A stretch of 30,812 nucleotides of DNA from CAZJJK01 sp964546285. Its GTDB lineage: Bacteria > Spirochaetota > Spirochaetia > Treponematales > Breznakiellaceae. The notes under the pieces are model-generated. The model was not told the DNA's origin and made no database searches. It saw only the letters and a list, made by a program, of their open reading frames with translations. This document shows, in pieces, positions 14,582 through 21,374 of the stretch (position 1 is the stretch's first letter; each line of letters begins with the position of its first letter). The stretch is from positions 1-30,812 of the forward strand of contig CAZJJK010000027.1 in the NCBI GenBank assembly GCA_964546285.1, in the 5' to 3' direction. A program made the translations under genes and the position numbers.

Positions 14582-15457
14582 CTAAGCCCTCCCCGCGCTA
14601 TCCGACAGGGCGCTTAGCGCGGTTTCCGCTTCGCTTAGCGCCGTTTCGTACTGCTCCAGCGTCATGATGCCGTTATGGAAGGCGGCCGTATTTTCCGCGA
14701 AGGAAAAACCCTTGCCTTTCACCGTATCGGCCACGATCAGCGTCGGCCGGTCTTGGCTATCGCTTTCCGCGGCTTTTTCCAGCGCGGCGACAACTCCAGC
14801 CATATTGTGGCCGTCAACGGTTAAAACCCGCCAGCCGAAAGCTTCCCATTTCTTTTCTATATCGGGAATATCGAAGATTTCCTTGGTGGGTCCGGTCGCC
14901 TGGATGCGGTTGCGGTCGATTATGCCGATAAGCTTTGTCAGCTTGAATCTAGCGGCGGCCATGGCCGCTTCCCAGAGCTGGCCCTCCGCTAACTCGCCAT
15001 CGCCCATGATGACAAAGACGCGGGCGGGGCTATGGTCCAGGCGCAGGGCCAGCGCCATGCCCACGCCGATGGAAAGCCCCTGCCCCAAGGAGCCGGTAAC
15101 CGCTTCCAGTCCGGGTATGGCCATATCGGGATGGCCTTGCAGAAGGCCGCGCAGGGTTTTAACCCGGCTTAGCTCCTGGCGGTCGATTACGCCGAGCTCT
15201 ACCAGGGCGGCGTATTGAATCAACACAGCGTGCCCCTTGCTGAGGACAAAGCGGTCGCGGTCCGGATCATTAAGCGCGGCCGGGTTGAAACGCATGACGC
15301 GAAAATAGAGGGCGGCGACGATTTCCGCCAGGGAGCAGGAACCGCCCAGATGACCTGCCTTGCCGACGCCGATCATCCGTATGACATCGGCACGCAACTC
15401 CCAGGCGACGCGCTGGAGACGCCGCTCATCGTCGGCGCTTAATAAGGGAAGAGCCAT
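14582..15457 (-). CDS. transketolase, N-terminal subunit
   Basis: This is the thiamine-diphosphate-binding half of a split transketolase, 291 residues. Motifs are GKAGHLGGSCSLAEIVAALYF, DRFVLSKGHAV, GSLGQGLSIGVGMALALR, the TPP/metal site GDGELAEGQLWEAAMAA...IGIIDRNRIQ, and DTVKGKGFSFAEN. The enzyme transfers two-carbon ketol units between sugar phosphates. As the first gene of an operon with a GarR-like reductase and an SDR dehydrogenase, it probably serves a dedicated catabolic route, as in apiose or related branched or unusual pentose pathways where split transketolases occur, rather than the housekeeping pentose phosphate pathway. This role is inference. GAGAGG precedes the ATG at 15457. 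Confidence 0.95.
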   Translation of the reverse strand: MALPLLSADDERRLQRVAWELRADVIRMIGVGKAGHLGGSCSLAEIVAALYFRVMRFNPAALNDPDRDRFVLSKGHAVLIQYAALVELGVIDRQELSRVKTLRGLLQGHPDMAIPGLEAVTGSLGQGLSIGVGMALALRLDHSPARVFVIMGDGELAEGQLWEAAMAAARFKLTKLIGIIDRNRIQATGPTKEIFDIPDIEKKWEAFGWRVLTVDGHNMAGVVAALEKAAESDSQDRPTLIVADTVKGKGFSFAENTAAFHNGIMTLEQYETALSEAETALSALSDSAGRA

Positions 15458-15600
15458 GGCTACCTCTCGGGTTTTTCATAATAGCCTAGGCGCGTCTAGC
15501 CAACAAGTCCTTGAGTTTCTTTTCAATGGAGGGCGGGTGTCCGTACATCGGTCTGGCTCAGGGGCCCTTCCTTTTCGCTTCGCTTTTAGAACGAAGCTCT

Positions 15601-15629
15601 TTGTGTCCCTTCTTTGGGCATGCTATACT
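15601..15629 (+). promoter_or_regulatory. putative promoter of the GH5 gene
   Basis: TTGTGT (15601-15606), a 17-bp spacer and TATACT (15624-15629) preceded by TGC form an extended -10 promoter about 60 bp before the GH5 ATG, in the divergent region with the transketolase operon. Confidence 0.55.
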
Positions 15630-15692
15630 GGATTTTGTCGGCAAGCTAGGCCGCTTTTTGCGGGGCGCCGGCTGTAATGGGGGGTGGAGGGT

Positions 15693-17156
15693 ATGGATTT
15701 TCTATCGGTGAAGGCCGCTAAGATAGTGGGCCGCGGCGGCGAGGAAACGCGTCTCAGAGGTCCCTGTGTGGGCGGTTGGATGAATATGGAAAATTTCATC
15801 AACGGTTTCCCCGGCTGCGAATCCGGCATCCGCCGCGCTATGGCAAAAAGCCTGGGCGAAGAACTTTCCTCCTATTTTTTCAACAGTTTGCTGGATAAGT
15901 TTTTGACTGAGGCCGATGTCGATTTTATCCGAAAGCGCGGCGCCAATGTCGCGCGTCTCGCCCTAAACTACCGCCATTTTGAGGACGATGAGGCGCCCTT
16001 CGTCTACAAGGAAGACGGTTTCGCGCGTCTGGAGCGGGCGGTGGACTGGTGCGAAAGGCGCGGTCTCTACGTGATTCTGGATCTTCACGCCGCGCCGGGT
16101 TGGCAGAATTCGCATTGGCATTCGGATAACGAAACCGGGGCTAGTCTCCTGTGGCGGCATAAGCAATTTCAGGATAGGACCAAGGCGCTTTGGCGGGAAT
16201 TCGCTCGGCGTTACCGAGGCCGGGCCGTTATAGCCGGCTATGATCTTTTAAACGAGCCGATGGTGAATACCCCAAGCGGCGACCGGCCCCATGCCGCTTA
16301 TGAGAACTATCAGCCGGATTGGCCTAAGTTGAACCAGCTTTTTCGCGATCTGGTCTCCGCCGTGCGCGAAATCGATCCAGATCATATTATTTTTCTGGAG
16401 GGCGATAGTTATGGTCATGACCTGGATGGCTTAGAGCCGCCCTTTACTAATAATGTAGCGTACTCCTGTCACCAGTACACCCTTGCCGGTTTCGGTCCCG
16501 GCGCTTATCCGGGTGAGTTTAAAACCTACCGAGTGGACCAAGCGGTGATGAACGGTTATTGGGACCGAGCGCGGCAGGATCGCGTTTTCCGGCAAAGTTC
16601 CGGCGCTCGCTACGCCGCCGCGCACGGCGTTCCGCTCTGGGTCGGCGAATTTGGCGCCCAGTATAATACCGGCGCCAATGACCTGCCTTATCGGCTCAAA
16701 GCCATGGACGATCAGCTGGACGTCTACAACGAGCGCGGCGCTCATTGGACCACCTGGACCTACAAGGATATGGGCGTTATGGGCTGGGTAACGGTGGACC
16801 CGGCTTCCGAATACGCCAAGCTGGTCGCGCCGGTCCAGCGGCTAAAGGCGGCCCTTGGCGCCGAGAATTTTGTTGGTTGGTATGAGAATCCTATCGGCAA
16901 AGAGGCTAACCGCGAGTTGGCTCGAACTATAGCGGAAACTATCGGCGACCCTAAAACTACGCTAGTCAGCGCGGCCGCCTGTTTAGCCACGCATACCCTG
17001 ACCGGCTATGCCGCCGACTGCCTCCAGCCCCTCTACTGTTCCTGTTTTAACGGTATGGACAAGACCGATATTGACCGAGTCCTCTCCGCCTTTGAACTTA
17101 AAAACTGTGTCGTCAATAAGGATTATATCAAGATTCTGGAAAAACGGCTGCGATAA
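15693..17156 (+). CDS. GH5-family glycoside hydrolase, intracellular
   Basis: This retaining endo-glycosidase of the cellulase superfamily has 487 residues from the ATG at 15693. Landmarks are LRGPCVGGWMNMENFINGFPG, GANVARLALNYRHFE, YVILDLHAAPGWQN, the acid/base Glu188 in DLLNEPM, IIFLEGD, HQYTLAGFGPG, the nucleophile Glu319 in PLWVGEFGAQYN, and TTWTYKDMGVMGW. The first third resembles bacterial GH5 proteins annotated as cellulase, often without a signal peptide, and none is seen here, so a cytoplasmic role on imported glucan or mannan oligosaccharides is likely. A C-terminal region of about 100 residues after the barrel has cysteines (ADCLQPLYCSCFNG) and no recognised function. A GTG at 15684 is the alternative start. 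Confidence 0.92.
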   Translation: MDFLSVKAAKIVGRGGEETRLRGPCVGGWMNMENFINGFPGCESGIRRAMAKSLGEELSSYFFNSLLDKFLTEADVDFIRKRGANVARLALNYRHFEDDEAPFVYKEDGFARLERAVDWCERRGLYVILDLHAAPGWQNSHWHSDNETGASLLWRHKQFQDRTKALWREFARRYRGRAVIAGYDLLNEPMVNTPSGDRPHAAYENYQPDWPKLNQLFRDLVSAVREIDPDHIIFLEGDSYGHDLDGLEPPFTNNVAYSCHQYTLAGFGPGAYPGEFKTYRVDQAVMNGYWDRARQDRVFRQSSGARYAAAHGVPLWVGEFGAQYNTGANDLPYRLKAMDDQLDVYNERGAHWTTWTYKDMGVMGWVTVDPASEYAKLVAPVQRLKAALGAENFVGWYENPIGKEANRELARTIAETIGDPKTTLVSAAACLATHTLTGYAADCLQPLYCSCFNGMDKTDIDRVLSAFELKNCVVNKDYIKILEKRLR

Positions 17157-17500
17157 GGAGGCCGCGGGCGCTTAACCGAAAAATAGCCGAACGCTAAGCG
17201 AAAAAATACAAGCCTGAGTAGTATAATGCCAGCCTCTCGGGCGGCCAAGGCCAAGCCCCTCTCGAAAAAGCGGGGAGAGTGTGATGAAAGCGAAAAATTT
17301 TACTCGGTCCTTCCAGCGTTTGCTGGAAACCGCGCCGGCGCGGCGTAAAGATCGATGTCGCCGGAAACGACGACCCGTACCAAGGCTTTGCCGCCGCTGG
17401 GATTATCCCTGCCAGACCGCGATTCCGCGCCGTTTTCAGTCCGAGTTTCAGCGTAAGAGCGAGCGATAGTCCATTCCATGAATCAATTAAAAACGAAGCT
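17157..17500. other. intergenic region with degraded coding sequence
   Basis: An inverted CGCTTA/TAAGCG (17169-17174, 17195-17200) follows the GH5 gene, then TATAAT (17222-17227) with no clear -35. ATG 17284 has a good GGGGAGAG site and reads MKAKNFTRSFQRLLETAP before turning arginine-rich. Another frame is open from 17288 to 17632 and looks more protein-like after about 17345. See the pseudogene entry. Confidence 0.5.
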
Positions 17501-17632
17501 GAGGTTCTTGCAAAAGTCGGTTACTTTCGCATGAACCTCTCGCAGTTTTATTGCGAGGATTATTATCTACATACAATACAAATAATAGCAATAAAACTGC
17601 GCTTGCCATTATTGTCGGCTTTCAAAAATTGA
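17284..17632 (+). pseudogene. possible frameshifted small gene fused to the 151-bp repeat
   Basis: The ATG at 17284 with GGGGAGAG upstream reads MKAKNFTRSFQRLLETAPARR. Shifting frame near 17340 gives VKIDVAGNDDPYQGFAAAG, then IIPARPRFRAVFSPSFSVRAS, and on into the repeat, ending LPLLSAFKN with TGA at 17630-17632. This second frame has no start codon of its own before the repeat, yet stays open for 114 codons. The part inside the repeat is also open in the second copy (see 30564-30806), with six amino-acid differences. Three of nine codon changes are silent, which does not support strong selection. It may be a decayed gene, or a non-coding repeat that happens to be open. I do not recognise a family. 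Confidence 0.3.
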
Positions 17633-17651
17633 AGACTTTTGAAAGCGCCTC
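17501..17651 (+). repeat. 151-bp dispersed repeat, copy A
   Basis: This copy matches the reverse complement of 30545-30695 at 141 of 151 positions with no indels (hand alignment). It contains three potential hairpins: GAGGTTCTTGC with GCATGAACCTC (17501-17539, one T/T mismatch), GCAGTTTTATTGC with GCAATAAAACTGC (13 bp, perfect in this copy), and CTTTCAAAA with TTTTGAAAG near the right end. No target-site duplication is evident, and no transposase is linked. It ends about 90 bp before the phosphatase gene start. Confidence 0.9.
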
Positions 17652-17743
17652 GGCTGATTAGATATCGGTTAGTTTTTCTTGAAATAGCCATGATAAGGCG
17701 AAAACTCATCATTTTTTAATGAATGGCGCCTATAGTCTGAGCT

Positions 17744-18991
17744 ATGAGAACGATTGACATAAGCGAAGGCGTATTATGCCGCGTTGACGCCAAGCGGACT
17801 TATTCCGCCTCTATCCAAAGGGTCGCCCGGCATCTCTGGTATGTCGAGGCTTCCGTTCCGGTGTTAAGCGTAGCCGATCAGCTCCAAGCTTGTCCCGAGA
17901 TCGCGGTCGTCGGCGTCGTGGACGCTGCGGCGCGCCCGCTGGGTTTCGTTCGGCGTGACAAGTTGTTCGCCATGATCGGGCGGCCTTTTGGCCGCGACAT
18001 CCTGAGGCAAGCCGCCATAATGGAACTTGCCGAATCGGCGGAAAGCGTTAACGCGCGGTTAAACGTTTTCGCGGCGGCCGTCCTGATCGGCGGCGATGAC
18101 GAGGCGAAGCCGTCGTACCGACCGCTGACGGACGACGAGGGCCGTTTCCGCGGCCTTGTCGCCGCGCAGGACCTGGCCAATTATCTGGCGCGGATCACGC
18201 GGGACGATATCGAATTAGCCGGCCAGCTCCAAGAGCGCCTTCTGGTTGGCAACGACTTGAGCCCCCGCCCCGGCCTAAGGTTGGAAGCGTGGTCCCGCGC
18301 CGCTAAGGGGGTGGGCGGCGATTTTTATTTCACCCGCGGCTTGCCGGGCGGCGCCACCTTCGCCGCCCTGTGCGATGTCTCCGGCAAGGGGGTAGCCGCC
18401 TCCCTGGTCGTATCCCTGGTCTGGGGCTTGCTCAGCGCTTACGATTTTAGCCGGGGTTTACGGCGTTTGATCATCGACCTGAATCAAGCTCTGGTCGCCA
18501 GCTTCCATCTGGAAAAATATCTGACCGGCTTCTTTATAATCGCCGATCCGGCAAAGTCCTATCTGCTATGCGCCGATATGGGTCATTCCCATGCCTTTCT
18601 GTACCGCGATGGCAGGATACTGTCCTTTCACGGGTCGGAATCGGGCCGCCGCCTCAACTTGCCGATCGGCGTGGAATCGCGGATAGACCCTATCCTTATG
18701 GCACCGCGGGTGAAGCCCGGCGACACCGTCTTCTGCTACAGCGACGGCTTGGCCGAACAACGCGATGACCGCGAGGAAGAATTCGGCGAAAAGCGCCTAG
18801 CCCGAAGCGTCAAAGAGGCCATTGGCCGCGGCGGCCGTTTCAGCGATACGATCGGCGCGGCTCTGGACGCTTTCCGAGGGAACGCGGCCCAGCATGACGA
18901 CATGTCCTTCCTAGCCCTGACGGTAGTAGCGGCTAACGCCGTTCCGGCCTCCGGCGGACTTGACGACCGCGGGAGCCGAGAGGCGGGATAA
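17744..18991 (+). CDS. SpoIIE-type PP2C serine phosphatase with N-terminal CBS-like region
   Basis: This is a Mg/Mn-dependent protein serine/threonine phosphatase of the RsbU/SpoIIE class, 415 residues. The first 150 residues resemble a pair of CBS-like modules (VPVLSVADQLQACPEIAVVGVVDAAARPLGFVRRDKL and RGLVAAQDLANYLAR), which often bind adenine nucleotides. A short helical linker (DDIELAGQLQERLL) leads to the phosphatase. Metal ligands are Asp193 in GVGGDFYF, Asp211 in LCDVSGKGVAASLV, Asp334 in FCYSDGLAEQR, and Asp385-386 in QHDDMSFL. Its partner is probably an anti-sigma-factor antagonist of the STAS type, none of which is encoded nearby. A Fic-like gene follows 3 bp after the stop, so the two are one operon. 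Only a weak ribosome site is visible. Confidence 0.9.
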   Translation: MRTIDISEGVLCRVDAKRTYSASIQRVARHLWYVEASVPVLSVADQLQACPEIAVVGVVDAAARPLGFVRRDKLFAMIGRPFGRDILRQAAIMELAESAESVNARLNVFAAAVLIGGDDEAKPSYRPLTDDEGRFRGLVAAQDLANYLARITRDDIELAGQLQERLLVGNDLSPRPGLRLEAWSRAAKGVGGDFYFTRGLPGGATFAALCDVSGKGVAASLVVSLVWGLLSAYDFSRGLRRLIIDLNQALVASFHLEKYLTGFFIIADPAKSYLLCADMGHSHAFLYRDGRILSFHGSESGRRLNLPIGVESRIDPILMAPRVKPGDTVFCYSDGLAEQRDDREEEFGEKRLARSVKEAIGRGGRFSDTIGAALDAFRGNAAQHDDMSFLALTVVAANAVPASGGLDDRGSREAG

Positions 18992-18994
18992 GAC

Positions 18995-19672
18995 ATGAAA
19001 AACAGCGGTCAACGCTTTAATCTCGCGGCCATAGAAGCGGGACTCCGCTCCGTTCAAGCCGTCTTCGGCGATATCAATGACAGGGTGGACAACCGGCGGG
19101 AAGCGATGACGGATACGGTGGTAGACAATATCCTGGCCGCTTACCGCCATTTGAACGGTCTCCTAGAAAAACGCGTCGACTTGTTCGCCAAAGAAGGCTT
19201 GGCCGAAATAATGGAATTGAATCACATCGTCCTTTGCGGCGCCGATCCGGACCAGCGGTCGGCCTATCGCCGCCATGTGGAAGCCACCCGTGACCGTTTC
19301 CGGGCGGGGATTAAGGCTATTAGCCGCTGGTATCGGGATCGGGACAGGAAGGCCAATCCTTTCAAGATCGCCGCCGGCGTTTATGTCCGCGTCTTAAGCC
19401 GTCCCCAGCTTTTTCTCGAGGGCAATCACCGAACGGGGAATCTTATCGTCAATCAGATCCTGCTCGCGCGGGGTAAGGCGCCCTTCGTGCTGGACGCCGA
19501 CAATGCCCTAGCGTACTTCAACCCCTCAACCCGCATCAAAGACGCGCGGAAGGGCCATCTCGTGGACGATTGGATCATGGTTCCGGGTTATGCTAAGGCA
19601 TTCCGCCGTCTTTTGGAAAACTACGGCGACGAAAAGTACCTCCGCGAGCTCAGCGCTTCGGCAAACGACTGA
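18995..19672 (+). CDS. Fic/DOC-like protein with degenerate active-site motif
   Basis: The 225-residue protein is mostly helical with a Fic-type core near residues 134-150: RPQLFLEGNHRTGNLIVNQ. This corresponds to HxFx(D/E)GNxRxxR of AMP-transferring Fic enzymes, but the catalytic His aligns with Gln138 (or Arg136 if two residues are inserted) and the last Arg with Asn149; Phe140, Glu142, Gly143, Asn144 and Arg146 are kept. Following sequence (GKAPFVLDADNALAYFNPS) also fits a Fic fold. AMPylation by the classical mechanism therefore looks unlikely. Dephosphocholination, phosphate transfer or a pure binding role are open. It starts 3 bp after the PP2C gene, so a joint signalling function is inferred. 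No (S/T)xxxE(G/N) inhibitory helix is obvious. Confidence 0.7.
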   Translation: MKNSGQRFNLAAIEAGLRSVQAVFGDINDRVDNRREAMTDTVVDNILAAYRHLNGLLEKRVDLFAKEGLAEIMELNHIVLCGADPDQRSAYRRHVEATRDRFRAGIKAISRWYRDRDRKANPFKIAAGVYVRVLSRPQLFLEGNHRTGNLIVNQILLARGKAPFVLDADNALAYFNPSTRIKDARKGHLVDDWIMVPGYAKAFRRLLENYGDEKYLRELSASAND

Positions 19673-19684
19673 TTTTTAGGGACG

Positions 19685-19701
19685 CGGCGAAAAAAACGCC
19701 G
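19685..19701. terminator. weak hairpin between convergent genes
   Basis: CGGCG (19685-19689) and CGCCG (19697-19701) with a loop of seven A form a short stem between the Fic-like gene (+) and pstB (-). The A run is in the loop, so termination is uncertain. Confidence 0.3.
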
Positions 19702-19707
19702 ACTTTG

Positions 19708-20469
19708 TCAACCGAAACGGCCGCCGATATAGTCTTCCGTCCTTTTATCGCGCGGGGCGGAAAACAACTCTTTGGTCGCGCCGCATTCGACAAGTTCACC
19801 GAGCAGGAAAAAAGCCGTTCGGTCGCTGATTCTCGCCGCCTGATGCATGGCGTGAGTCACGATGATGATGGTGAATTCCGATTTCAGTTCCATCATCAAT
19901 TCCTCGATCTTGGCGGTGGCGATAGGATCCAGCGCGCTGGTCGGCTCGTCCATCAGTATGATTTCCGGCCGCATGGCGATAGCCCGAGCGACGCACAGGC
20001 GCTGCTGCTGGCCGCCCGAAAGACTCAAGCCCGAACGGCGCGGGCGGTCTTTGACCTCATCCCAGAGGGCGGCCTTGACCAAGGCGTTTTCCACAATCTC
20101 GTCAAGCTCGCGCCTGTTGTGAAGCCCCCTCATGCGCGGGCCATAGGCGACATTGTCCCAGACGCTCATAGCAAAGGGATTGGGCTTTTGAAAGACCATG
20201 CCGATCCGTGTCCTCAATTCGGTGACATCGTACCCCGTATGGATATCCTTGCCGTCCAAGCTGACCGAGCCCTGGGTGCGGCACTGGGGGATGAGATCGT
20301 TCATGCGGTTAAAAACGCGGATAAAGGTGGATTTGCCGCAGCCGGAAGGGCCGATCAACGCGACAATTTCCCTCTCGTCCACGGAAAAATCGATATTCTT
20401 CAGCGCTTGAAAATCGCCGTAATAAAGATTCAGGTTTTTCGCGGCTAGCTTGCCGCTCTTTTCGCTCAT
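19708..20469 (-). CDS. pstB: phosphate ABC transporter ATP-binding protein PstB
   Basis: PstB is the ATPase of the high-affinity phosphate importer, 253 residues. Walker A GPSGCGKST is at residues 40-48, the PstB-typical NRMNDLIPQCRTQGSV follows, the Q-loop is MVFQKPNPFAMSVWDNVAYGPR, the signature LSLSGGQQQRLCVARAIA is near 148-165, and Walker B ILMDEPTSALDP is at 171-182, with THAMHQAARISD. All catalytic elements are intact. It is the last gene of pstSCAB and overlaps pstA by 4 bp (ATGA), with GGAGGAAAG upstream. No phoU or PhoB/PhoR genes follow; the neighbour is the convergent Fic-like gene. Confidence 0.98.
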   Translation of the reverse strand: MSEKSGKLAAKNLNLYYGDFQALKNIDFSVDEREIVALIGPSGCGKSTFIRVFNRMNDLIPQCRTQGSVSLDGKDIHTGYDVTELRTRIGMVFQKPNPFAMSVWDNVAYGPRMRGLHNRRELDEIVENALVKAALWDEVKDRPRRSGLSLSGGQQQRLCVARAIAMRPEIILMDEPTSALDPIATAKIEELMMELKSEFTIIIVTHAMHQAARISDRTAFFLLGELVECGATKELFSAPRDKRTEDYIGGRFG

Positions 20470-21374
20470 ATCTTTCCTCCCAGGCGCCGCTCAAACCGGC
20501 CAACGATGATCCGTACGGCGCCGTTGAGGATCACCACGAACAGCACGAGTACGGTAGCGGTCGCGAAGGCGATGCCGAAATCCTCGGGTCGAATCGCTTC
20601 CTTGGTTAAGTAGTAGAGATGGATGGTTAGGGTCCGCCCCGAATCCAAAAGGGACTTGGGCAGGTTTTTGGCTATGCCGACCGTCAACAGCACCGGCGCC
20701 GATTCCCCCACCGCGCGGCCGATGGCGAGGATGCAGGAAGCGACGATGCCGGGCAGGGCGGCGGGAAGGACTACATGACGTATAGTCTGGAATTTGGTTG
20801 TGCCAAGGGCGAGGGAGCCTTCGCGGAAAGAGATCGGCACGGTCTTCAGCGCTTCCTCGGTGGTGCGGATGATGACTGGCAGAATCATGATGGCCAGGGT
20901 AAGGGCGCCGGCCAGAATGGACTGCCCCAAACCGAGCCCGCGGCAAAAGGCGAGCAGTCCGAACAGGCCGTAGATGATGGAGGGTATGCCGGCCAGGGTT
21001 TCCACCGCGAGATGGAGGAGACGCACCAACGGCGAGTCTCCGGCGTATTCGGTGAAGAAGATAGCCGTCAGCACCCCGATGGGTAGCGCGATAGCCAAGG
21101 AAGAGACGACCACATAAAAGCTGGTGACCGCCATCGGCCAGATGCCGCTCTCCTCCCCGGAGCCGAGGATTAGAGCGGGCGTCAAGTAGCCAAGGCCCTC
21201 CCGTACGATATAGAACAGGATCAAACCGAGTACCGTGATGATGAGGACGGTGGCGGTGGCCATGGCGGCGCGCGCGGCGCCGTCCAGAAACCGCCGACTC
21301 AGGCGGCGGCCTGGCCGCGTCCGTAAATCACGCCGTTCTTCGGGCCGCTTTAGCGGCGATGCTTCGTTTTTCAC
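20466..21374 (-). CDS. pstA: phosphate ABC transporter permease PstA
   Basis: PstA is one of the two membrane subunits of the phosphate importer, 302 residues with six helices. After a charged cytoplasmic start (VKNEASPLKRPEERRD) come the first helix MATATVLIITVLGLILFYIV, the permease core LAIALPIGVLTAIFFTEYA, and LAGIPSIIYGLFGLLAF. The EAA-type coupling loop TTEEALKTVPISFREGSLALGTTKFQTIRHVVLPAALPGI is followed by AIGRAVGESAPVL. I start it at the GTG at 21374, which overlaps the pstC stop (GTGTGA) and has GGAGG about five bases upstream. The open frame continues 99 codons further upstream, but that part is an out-of-frame reading of pstC and is not permease-like. Confidence 0.95.
   Translation of the reverse strand: MKNEASPLKRPEERRDLRTRPGRRLSRRFLDGAARAAMATATVLIITVLGLILFYIVREGLGYLTPALILGSGEESGIWPMAVTSFYVVVSSLAIALPIGVLTAIFFTEYAGDSPLVRLLHLAVETLAGIPSIIYGLFGLLAFCRGLGLGQSILAGALTLAIMILPVIIRTTEEALKTVPISFREGSLALGTTKFQTIRHVVLPAALPGIVASCILAIGRAVGESAPVLLTVGIAKNLPKSLLDSGRTLTIHLYYLTKEAIRPEDFGIAFATATVLVLFVVILNGAVRIIVGRFERRLGGKI

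Noticed and set aside
16431..16745. 104-codon minus-strand frame opposite the GH5 gene
   Set aside because: Antisense shadow of the catalytic barrel without its own signals.
19705..20448. Long + strand frame opposite pstB
   Set aside because: Mirror frame of a highly conserved gene in GC-rich DNA; no family resemblance.
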